This document shows positions 21,801 to 33,800 of a stretch of DNA of 64,000 nt, in pieces. The translations under genes and the position numbers were made by a program. Numbering within the stretch: position 1 is the stretch's first letter; each line of letters starts with the position of its first letter. The stretch is taken from positions 119,612,754 through 119,676,753 of the forward strand of contig CP136061.1 of the NCBI GenBank assembly GCA_032622095.1, read 5' to 3'. The DNA comes from Siphonodentalium dalli (taxonomy: Eukaryota; Mollusca; Scaphopoda; Gadilida; Siphonodentaliidae). Below the pieces are notes generated by a model that saw only the letters and a program-made list of their open reading frames with translations, was not told where the DNA came from and made no database searches.

Positions 21801-24800
21801 AAGTACGACCTGTAGCCCGTGATAAAGAATTTAGTCATACAAAGAGTAAAATCCAAGATGGCTGCTGGCGGCCATGTTTTTTGGGCGGAATGACCCCAAA
21901 ATTACTCGTTTCCCATCTACATGTCAATATTAACATCCATGACAAATTTCATGATGATCAGACAAACAGTACGGCCTGTAGCCCGTGCTAATGGATTTAA
22001 TTTTGAAATCCAATATGGCCACTGGCGGCCATGTTTTTTTTCCGAATGACCCCAAAATTACTCGTTCCCATCTGCATGTCATTGTTAACATCCATGACAA
22101 ATTTTATGATGATCAGATTAAAGGTACGACCTGCAGCCCGTGCTAAAGAATTTAGTCATACAAAGAGTAAAATCCAAGATGGCTGCTGGCGGCCATGTTT
22201 TTTGGCTGAATGACCCCAAAATTACGCGTTCCCATCTACATGTCAATATTATCATCCATGACAAATTTCATGATGATCAGACGAACAGTACGACCTGTGG
22301 CCCGTGCTAAGGGATTAAATTTTTAAATCCAAGATGGCCACTGGCGGTCATGTTTTTTGTCCGAATGACCCCAAAATGACTCGTTCCCATCTACATTCCA
22401 ATTTCAACAGCCATGACAAATTTTATGATGATCAGACTAAAGGTACGACCTGTAGCCCGTGCTAAAGGATTTAGTCATACAAAGACTAAAATCGAAGATG
22501 GCTGCTGGCGGCCATGTTTTTTGCCCGAATGACCCCAAACTTACTCGTTCCCATCTACATGTCAATATTATCATCCATGACAAATTTCATGATGATCAGA
22601 CGAACAGTACGACCTGTGGCCCGTGGTAATGGATTAAATTTTGAAATCCAAGATGGCCACTGGCGGCCATGTTTTTTGTCCGAATGACCCCAAAATGACT
22701 CGTTCCCATCTACATTCCAATTTCAACAGCCATGACAAATTGTATGATGATCACACTAAAGGTACGACCTGTAGCCCGTGCTAAATGATTTAGTCATACA
22801 AAGAGTAAAATCCAAGATGGCTGCTGGCGGCCATATTTTTCGGCCGAATGACCCCAAAATGACTCGTTCCCATCTACATGTCATTATTAACATTCTTGAC
22901 AAATTTTATTATGATCAGACTAAAAGTAGGACCTGTAGCCCGTGCTAAAGGATTTAGTCATACAAAGAGTAAAATCCAAGATGGCTGCTGGCGACCATGT
23001 TTTTTGGCCGAATGACCCCAAAATTACTCGTTTCCCATCTACATGTCAATATTAACATCCATGACAAATTTCATGATGATCAGACAAACAGTACGGCCTG
23101 TAGCCCGTGCTAATGGATTTAATTTTGAAATCCAATATGGCCACTGGCGGCCATGTTTTTTTTCCGAATGACCCCAAAATTAATCATTCTGGTCTAAATG
23201 TTGATGTCAACAGCTATGACAAATTTCATAATGATCCGACCAAAGGTACGACCTGTAGCCTGCATTGTTGACGCCTTACGTACACACGCACACACGAACA
23301 CACGGACGACGGACGACAAAGCCATGGCAATAGCTCAAACTTTACAAAGTAAAGTTGAGCTAAAAATGGGCTGAGCGAACCTAAATTTGAACTTGAGCTG
23401 TATTCTGATATGAGTAATCCATATATCAAATTTGAAAACAAACAGTAACTATAACTAAAGCTATCATCTGGAAACCAAAATAATCGTCAAATTATAAGTC
23501 AATAAGGAGCAGAACTTGTACTGTATTTGCATGCGGTAATCCACATTCGAAATTTGAAAACAATCAGATAACTAATGTTATCATCCGAAAACCGTGGATG
23601 CATGGAAGTGAGATGTTTAAGAAAATTTTGTCGATTTTAATTCAAATGTTTTGTTTGAAAAATGATTAGTCGGTCTCACAACTGAGCTCTTTAGGGAATG
23701 TCCAACCACTTTCTGTTTGATACTGATTCTAGAGTACTTTTCGATGAGGAATTCAGTGGTGCCGACCGATTTTTGATAAAAGGGGCCCAAATTCCATTTT
23801 TAAGGGCCTGAACCCCAATTTTGGGGTTCAGCCCTTTTTTCTCAAAGTTGAGCCCCCAATTAGAATTTTAATGACCTATATGCATTAATGCCACATAGAG
23901 GTATCATTTCTGATATTTTCTATAGCATTATAAGACGGGATTGACCTTCAAGGAGCTCTTGACCCTGAAAATCCAAAATGGCCGACTTCAAAATTAGCCA
24001 AAATTTAGCAAACTCAACAATAATTAAAATAGTGCAACATATAGAATTTTTTTCATCTTTAAAGTATCAGTACATTGTGCTTCCACTCATGAGTGCTCAA
24101 CAAGGTTTTGGATGGAATGTATTAGCCGTAGAATGAAAAACTGGCATTTTCTCAATAACCAAGATTTTTACGAAATCATAAATTTTATGGTAATTGATTA
24201 GTAGTGCAAACGAGATTAGCTAATGATATGATATGAATAAATACTTGTATTTATGAGTAGTTCATCCTTTTTATATTGATTTCACTGCCTTTGATATGAG
24301 ATGGCTGCCAAAATGGCTATAGATGGGATGACATATCACATTTTTATCGTTGTAAATGAGTGCAATGTGGCATTTCATTTAAACTATAGCTAAAGGAGAA
24401 CAGTATGTCTTTTATGGTTCTAATGTTGAATTGCATTTTAGTTTGAAATTTATTTTAATAAGTGAGGGTTATAGAACATAGTTCTTTACCAGAATCAATT
24501 GAGTCGAGGACGAGATCTATTCTAGAAAAGAACTATCCGCATGCTCTGACCAACTTTGGGCACAATTGACCACACACAATGGGATTAGCTGGAAATCACT
24601 GCTGAGCATGTGTTGACCTCAACACACAACAAATGCCCTTCCAGACTTTGGACATGCCTTGGAAATTGGTGTGCTTTATCAAAAATCAGGTAATGATTGT
24701 GCTCTAATCAACTGAAATGTACAGATTGAACATGGTTTTCAAAATTTGTTAACAACATTTAGCAGCTGATTTAAGTGACCAAGCTATGGAACATGCTAAA

Positions 24801-27800
24801 CACTTTTGCTAAATGTAATGACCAGCTGTTTGCTTCATGCAGCAACCACAAGTTGCGATCTTAAAATGGGTATTTTATCTGTACATAGTAAAAACATGTT
24901 GTAATCAGACGAGAGATGGCCATATATCCCAGTATAAATTTCAGAAGTAATCAATTCTTCCAAAATGACTATGACAACTCATCTCACAAAAAGATTTAGG
25001 AAATGATGGAATCATCACTATTCAATCAATAGTAGAATGAGCCTTTGTCAGTCCCAGATTAATTTTGGTACGCCATGATACTTGCAGCACTTGCAGGTTG
25101 AAGAAGATGAGGGTCTATAATTTCACTAACATAATTCTTCATAATAGCTAAGAGCCCTCATAACTTACCATTTTAAAGATATTTTCATCTTTAATACCAC
25201 CCCAGGTTAAGTGCTCCTGCTAATTTAATATCATGCTGATGTGTACTGCTGGATTGCTATGATGTGTGTAGGTCAAAGTGATTGTGTCAAGAAAGAGTAC
25301 CATTATTTTACCTAAAGTTGGTAATTTTTCATTGTTTGGCTAATCCGAGCGTTTTGTGCAAAAGCCAGAGTCTGTTTGAAACATTCAAGAACATATATAT
25401 TTCAAAATATTTAGTAATGTGTACGTTGATGTTTGGTAAACAACATGAATAGTCAGCTCAATTATGGCCTGTTTGTAACAACCAGCGGCCATTATTAAAA
25501 TATTTCACAATATACATGTTTTTTAATGTTTTCTACATGTAGTGGCTTATCCTTGATTTGTTCAGATCACTTTGCTCTACCGCAGTATCATAGCAAATTT
25601 ATTAGCTTCATCACTCAACTTCGGATGAATACTGCCATATGAATATATTGTGAATATATTGTGACATATAGGGCAGTGGAAAATAATGGTTGAGTCTTTT
25701 TTAACTATAATTCTAGTACGGTTGTTGAAAACCTACACTATACCATCTCGGTCTGATAAGAGTCATGTTTATTTAGGATTATGGACCACCATCTCATGAA
25801 AATTAAATGGGCTCTGCACTAGTACCATCTGGGCTACTGGGACCCATTAATATTGACAAATGCAACACAAATGAAAAATACATAGTAACTATCCTCAAAC
25901 ATTGATTATAACCTGACAATGATAGTGTTAGAATCAGTCTACATGTATATATAGGCATGGCCATAGCATGTTTTTTGAAAAACTACAGAGTGCAGACCAT
26001 AAATTTCACTAGAATATAGTTACTGCATGTACATCACACAACTAAAGCAACTGACACATGTACTCGCATGGTACACAATATTTGATATGTAAAGTATATA
26101 TATATATCATGTGCCTGTAACATCAAACCAAACCATTTACAGTACTTCAAAAAATAAAAGTAAATTTAAAGGGACGATATGAAAAATAAAATGGTGCAAA
26201 TATAATGGAGATCTATATTTCATTACAACATCCACAGATCTACAAAAACATCTGACAAGATATGGTGTATGACTATTTGTGATTATTCACTGACTTCCAT
26301 GTCTTGTATGTGTTTTTCTCATGGACAGTCTGGTATCATAAAATGAAGTTTTTCTGGGTCAGCAAACCAGTTTCAAATGGGCTCTACTTTATAAAATTTA
26401 ACAACATTAAATAGTTAATGATAATGTGATCATTTTCACTTGATAAGTTAAAATATGAGACAGTATTGCATAGCATGGCTACCTGCAGAATGTAGATTTG
26501 TCTGGTATGTATTAATATCAACTGATGCTTGTATTTTTCTTCTAACTCACTTTGAACTCACAATACAACAGGATTGAGTTCTGAATTTCAAGCCCATAAA
26601 ACTGACACTTTAGAATCAAGCTTGCCAAATAACCTCACATGAACTCACTCAGTTGAACACAAGGAACGATTGTCAAGTTGGAAAATATTCTGTATGTATG
26701 GAAGCCCTATATTTTTAATGTGTAGATTTGACTGGACTAAATGTGAAGGATTATTTTTAATCTTTATTACTGGAAATCACACCAATAACCAATAGACATA
26801 CATTTATTAGTTTTGAACAGGACAATATCTTTTAATATTACTGCAACTGCATTCTTTCTTATGACTTGTTTTCTTACAAACTCTCAAAACTGAACCAGAA
26901 ACAATTTTGGGCAAATATACATCTACGTGTACATATACGATGTACATACATGTTCAGATTCATAAAAAAACACTCAATCAGAATATAAGTATAAGCGATC
27001 ATGCCGGGCTAGCCATTATATTTGTCCTAAAATAATGTACATGTTAAGGAAATAGTAGAACCTTTATTCAAATTGGCGGTGATGACATGTGGCCAATCAA
27101 AATTGATGTGGGACTGTTCAATACACAATCTGCTCGACTACCAAATCACACCGATTTATCGAATTGTAGTAACTCAACATTTACTAAACCTACTTGTGGG
27201 CTGAGTATAATTCAATTCAACATTAGAATACCATAAATACATTCTATTCTCCCTTAAATTTAAAGAAAAAAACATATTGAACTCATTTATAATGATAATG
27301 TGATTATGTCATCCCATTTATAACCATTTTGGCAGCCATCTCGCATCAAAGGCCATGAAATCTAGATAGCAAAGGATGAACTACTCACAACTACATGTAT
27401 TCATTCAAACTATATCACTAGGTAACCTTATTGCAGGAGTTTTAGGTTACTGATCAAATGCCCTATAATTGATGATTTACCTCAACATCTTTGTTATTCG
27501 GAAAATGTCTATTTTTCATTCTATGACCAATATATTCCATCCAAAAAACCTTGCTAAGCACTCATGAGAGGAAGCACAAAGGTGCTAATCCTTTAAAGAT
27601 GAAAATAATTCTATAGGTAGCACAATTTTTAATTATTGTTGACTTTGCTAAATTTTTGCAAATTTGAAGTCGGCGATTTTGGATTTTCAGGGTCAAGAGC
27701 TCATTGAAGGTCAATCCCGTCTGATAATGGTACAGAAAATATCAGAAATGATACCTGTATGTGGCACTGATCCATATAGGTCAATAAAATTCTAATTGGG

Positions 27801-30800
27801 GGCTCAACTTTGAGATAAAAGTGCTGAACCCCAAAATTGGGGTTCAGGTCCTTAAAAATGGAATTTGGGCCCATTTTATCAAAAATCGGTCGGCACCACT
27901 GAATTCCTCATCGAAAAGTACTCTAGAATCAGTATCAAACAGAAAGTGGTTGGACATTCCCTAAAGAGCCCAGTTGTGAGACCGACTAGATGTGTTGTAT
28001 GGAATAATTGTTAATTCTTTGACATTATACAATGTTTATTTTCCTGATATGATAGTAATTTGAATATGTTTCCTTTCAACCAGAACTTATTAAGAATGCC
28101 TTGAGGGACTTTAATGACATAATCTTTTGACCATTCTAGTGGCCTTTATCATGTCAACTAAAGGGCTGAAACAGTTGTCATCAATTTGTTAAAGGCCAAC
28201 TTAATTTTCGAACCCCCGAATCACAATTATATAAAATACTAGCTGATGTGCCCAACTTCGTCCAGGGTATTTAGGGATTTGTGATCACCTCTGTCTGGGC
28301 AGAATATACAGCGTCTGGACAAACTATTGTTCGATCGGTCCAGAAACATGCCTATATGAGCGTATATGAGCTAGGTCAAGGACACGGTCGCCTGTGAAAT
28401 TGGACCTGCCAATATTGTTCCCGGGATCAAAGTAGACATACATATCAAATTTGAGTTGGATCGGTCGAGGTCCAGAAACATGCATATATGAGCGAGGTCA
28501 AGGACACGGTCACACGTGATATTGGACCCGCCAATATTGTTCCCGGGATCAAAGTAGGCCTGCATACCAAAATTGAGTCGGATCGGTCGAGCACTTTTCG
28601 AGTCTATAACACACATACACACAGACAGAATTTCCAAAATATATAATAGACATGCCATATTATATACCATTTGAAAGAGGAAGCTCTAAAACATTGTATT
28701 GTCAACTTGAACGGTGTGATAAACTGTGAACATCTTGTATTTGTTGAAGTACAGATGTGTGTTTTCTGTGATTATGTTTCATCTGGACATATACTGCAAA
28801 GTCTATTATTTTCAATGGAAGTGGAATAACTCTATATCTTATATATTCTGCTGCATTCTGTTGCATTCTGGGAGCGAAACAGGGGTAATGTTTCTATGAT
28901 TTCAGCTATTTTCTACAACACTGTGGGCACCTTCTGAGACACAGACATTCCAAATGGTGATGAATTACATGTATAGTATTTTAATCACATTTTATGTCAT
29001 AGATTGTTATTAAAACTGTATATCAAGGCACTATAAAAAAAAAAATCGCCGACTCAAATATTAAGTGGACCTTTAAGGTCCAGAGATGTAAATAAATTGA
29101 AGACTTACTGCTGGTGGTGATGCTTCCATATCTGTGGCCCCATCACCAATCATGACTAGATTTTTGTAACCATGGCGATCTTTCAGAAGCTGACAGACCT
29201 TAGCTTTGCCTCCAGAATCAGATGTGGGTTCATCTTTGTCAAAACCTGTGTAGTTTCCTGAGGAAAGTACATGTAGCAGTAATTAACTGTTCAGATACTA
29301 ACATGTAAAACAAACAGTGCTTTGATGAACTTATTTGCTGAATATCCCTACAAATGTATGAATGAAAATCTAGTAACTACCCATCACAGAGCATCCAATT
29401 CAATTTCAATATTTTACAGCATGCCTTAACCCTTTCAGTGCCAGGGGCCGATCTCATCGGCCCAAACTTACGGTGTGTAAAATCGGCCCTAAAAAATAAA
29501 AAAATTAATTTGATTTTTTTTTTTGGGTTGAATTTGTTTTGGGTATGCTTAAGCATGCTATAGCGAATTTTAAAACAAACTGGATAAGTCCTCAAATCTA
29601 TCACCAAGTATTCATAGTAATAATTTTGATGCCCATGAAAAACGTAACATTTCCTGGCACTAAACTTACAAAATAAGTCTGCTAAAGAATATAAGTAAAA
29701 ATTATTAAAATTGTAAAACATTGTAAAAAATAATAACAAATGAAGAAAAATTGTTAGGCCAATGCATTCTCTTATATATGCGAGGCGACCTATGGTCGAC
29801 TCGCATATATAAGAGAATGCATTGGCACAGGGTATATGGGTTGATACAAAAATCGGACCTGGCACTGAAAGGGTTAACCCTTCCATGACTGGAGCTTCCT
29901 GAAATTTTGCGAATACCCTGTGCCAATGCATTCTCTTATATATGCGAGGCTTGGCCTAACAATATTTATCTTGACCTTGTAAGCCATTGCATTCTTTTGT
30001 ATATGCGAAGCTCCCTATGAAGAAAATAATTTGAGGTGGCTCGAGTGCCGCCATTGCTATTGAAAATAATTTAATGAGGATATTCGCAGTGCACCGCAAC
30101 TGATCATGGTCAATGCTATCTGTATTCTAGAGTTATTTTTCATTGCTGGAAATGTACACATTGTCTTATCTTACAGCAGATTGTTTACCAACAATGATTT
30201 CAACATGTGGAATTGCATTATTGAAGTTTATTGATAATGGAAATAAGAACAAATTACTTTTTTTTGTCATGTTCTTCTTGGTAATAATGGCTTAAAGTCA
30301 TGTGAAACACTCCAGTAGGGTGATCAATTATAGAGAATAATCTTGCTCAAAGTACTTATTTTTTACAAATATTATATCCAAATTGATAACACACCATCAT
30401 TCTTATATATTAACTAAATGCAGTGTCTCTCGGTCAAAATCGTTTTTGTTTGTTTATAGAGAAGTAAATATTTACAGTTGAGCGTAGTTCAGACGATGTT
30501 TTCTGTGGAGTGGTACGGTTGATTGCTTGAGATTTTCGGCAATGTTAATAGAATGCAACATTCCTCCAGTTGGCATAGTGCCGAAATACTAACTTATCAG
30601 TTTCATGCACCCGAACAAGTCCATAACAATATTGGTATGAATTTCCAGCTGTACTCATAGCAAACATTTTGTTGAGTTCATCATAATGAGGTATTATCAA
30701 TATTTTATCGCTACAATAAGCATCCATTGGAACAAGATTACAGTAATGCTCTAATTAATCGACCTCTTAACCAAAGCAGAATTATGGGTAACTTTTCAGG

Positions 30801-33800
30801 ATTTAGTCGGAAATATGGCTTGTTGCCATTCATCGGAAAGCTCTCGGGGAGAGCTTTCCGATGAATGTCAACAAGCCATATTTCCGACTAAATCCTGAAA
30901 AGTTACCCATAATTCTGCTTTGGTTAAGAGGTCGATTAATTAGAGCATTACTGTATATTTACTGGATATTTTGTACGTAATTAGATTTGAAACAGAGGCA
31001 TTTATAATTTAGATATGTACTGATGATAATCGGTCTCACCCTGAGTTTAGTGTGCCTGTCAGTTGCAGTATGATGTTCCCAGAGGGTGAATTTAGCCGCT
31101 ATCCCACATAGCGGGCTAGCATCACTAAATTCACCCTCTGGAGACCTCATTCTGCTTAGGCCTCATCTTATATGGAAAGTTTCTTTATTATCAAATATCT
31201 ATAGAAACTTAAGATTCTATTTCTTTTTAAGTTTAGCTTCTCTATATCCCCAAATTGGCAGACAACACATTGAATAATCAGCCCTCATAATTGGCTACGG
31301 CAATCGGCAATGCCGAAGCCATTTGCTGAAGCAAACTGGGCCACGATAAAGGGTTGCCTTAGCAGATTGCCGAAGCCAAACAATCTGAATTAAAAGGGCT
31401 GAATAATGGAGGCTCCCAATGGGTGTACATCACAATATTCACCATTTGGGAACTTCAAGCGGAGTCTATGTCTCCCATAGCTGATGAGGGCATGCAGAAT
31501 GTGGTCCCCAGAGGGTGAATTTGGTGATGCTAGCCCACTATGCAGGATAGCGTCATTAAATTCACCCTCTGGGAACCTCATTCTGCAAATGACAGGCACA
31601 CTAAACTCAGACTGATAATCAGTCTCACCCTGTTCATCATGAAGTATCCTGTTAGCGAAGATGTTATCTTTCGGAACATTGACTGCTTCAGCTATTGGTC
31701 CTGCTATGCTGTAAAACCCACCTGTCACCAGATAAACCACTGCTTTTCTGGAATGTAGCTTAGCAATGAGCTCCCTACAAAAAAGTTCTCATAGATGGAA
31801 ATCAGAAAAATAAAAGGCCTTGATCTCATGTCCCTGAAATGTTGTTGTTGGGCCTATTTGTGATATCAAAGGGAGGGTATATACTCTTCCAATTTGAGAC
31901 TTTGCCTGTTGTAATGTGCATAACTTATAATAACAAATAAATATAATATATACATAATAGCAATATTAAGATGCGAATAACTCTCAAACATAGTGAGATA
32001 ATGGAAAAATCAAGGGTTTAAAGGTACTCAATCCGATTAAGCACCCCTAAATTACTATTTCTTTGGCTTTGGGGGTAAAAAATATTTGATTCGAGTCGAG
32101 GAACCCACCCTTCAAAGCTGATCAGATATCGATTTTTGAAATTACGGACAATTTGCGGGTGTAAGATGAATAACTCTAAAATCAAGTGGTTATTATTGTT
32201 AATAATAATCACTTGATTTTAGAGTTATCCATCTTACACCCGCAATTTGTCCATAATTTGTCCGTTTGAGACATGGAAGTGGCCCACATCTCCAAAAATT
32301 AACACATTTTAAAAAATCGATATCTGATCACTCTGAGCTTTGAAGGATGGGTTCCTCGACTCGAATCAAATATTTTTTACCCCCAAAGCCAAAGAAATAG
32401 TAATTTAGGAGTGTCTAATTGGATTGAGTAGTCCGTGTAAAACATACACTCAAAAGTTATACTGACATACTGAGTTTATCGTAGTCTTGTTGAAATGTAA
32501 ATTCTCGGAAGCGTGCGGGCTTCCCCCATATTAACTCACATCGCATAAGTAAATCTTTTTAATTGGACCTTTTTTTCTTGGAGCTAATAATAGTGACTTC
32601 TGATTGGCACTATACTGACATGGAATGCCGTGGTTTGGGAAATAGTCAGGTAATCAGACCCATTAATTATATATGGGTCTGCAGTTAACGGAACCAAATA
32701 CATTACATGAGCCTTCCAATATCTAGCCACATACAGTAATGCTCTAAATAATCGACTCCTTAACCACATAAGAATTATGGGATTTTTTTTCAGGATTTAG
32801 TCGGAAATATGGCTTGTTGCCACTCATCGGAAAGCTCTCGGTGAGAGCTTTCCGATGAATGGCAACAAGCCTTTTTTCCGACTAAATCCTGAAAAATTAC
32901 CCATAATTCTTCTGTGGTTAAGGAGTCAATGATTTAGAGCATTACTGTAATCATATTAGTGTAGTACTTACTTAATACCAGGTGTCAAGAGAACATTGTG
33001 ATATTCCACGAAAGCAGCCAGCTTCTTCGTTGAAGGCTCAAACAGCTTGAGTCTCTCATGCAGACATGTCCGGAATGAGATTCCACCTCCCATAGCTTTG
33101 TTGGTCCTGTAAAACATATTAAATTCATCCCTGCAACCATTAACCCTTTCATGACTGGAGCCACGCTGGTACAGCATTAAAGATCATGTGCCAGTGCATT
33201 CTTTTATATATGCTAGTCTCCCATACGGAGCCTCGATTATAGAAGAAAATGCACTGGCTTACAAGGTCAAGGTAAATATTCTTAGGCCAATGTATTCTCT
33301 TATATGCGAAGCTCCCTATGGGAGACTCGCATATATAAGAGAATGCATTGGCACAGGGTTTTCGCAAAATTTCAGGAAGCCCCAGTCATGAAAGGGTTAA
33401 ACATATGTCAACAGGGATGCAGTGGCAGGGAGTGTGGTAGCTGTTCGGAATTATTGTAAAAATGACATTTTAAATAATATCTTCATTAAAATTTAGCAGT
33501 TTACCACAAATTTATACTTTTAGTCTGAATTGGACACTGAAAACCATAGGAAAACAAAGATTGGAATTTTTCATACTAAAAGGCATGGCTATCTTGCATA
33601 TTTTTTATATTGTAAAATTAAAAATAGAGTTGCAAAATTTCAAATTCAAATTATAATTTGAATCAAGAATAAAAAATATCATGTCCATGTAAATAAATTA
33701 AGGGACATCCATTATAGAGAAGAATAAAAAAATATATAATTCTCCGTACATTTGGGAAATTTTAACTCAAAGGGTAGGGTCCAAATAATTTCCCCAAAGT

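Noticed and set aside
19769-22213. A family of ~60-residue ORFs beginning MFF(G/V/F)RMTPKLLVPI in the array
   Set aside because: They repeat with the satellite period, lack splice or start context, and shift frame freely between monomers; they are by-products of tandem repetition.
29377-29931. 184-codon minus-strand ORF, the second longest frame in the window
   Set aside because: Lies across TTAA elements D1 and C4 and contains their inverted repeat translation; no family resemblance and a similar frame appears in other D copies (37205, 61995).
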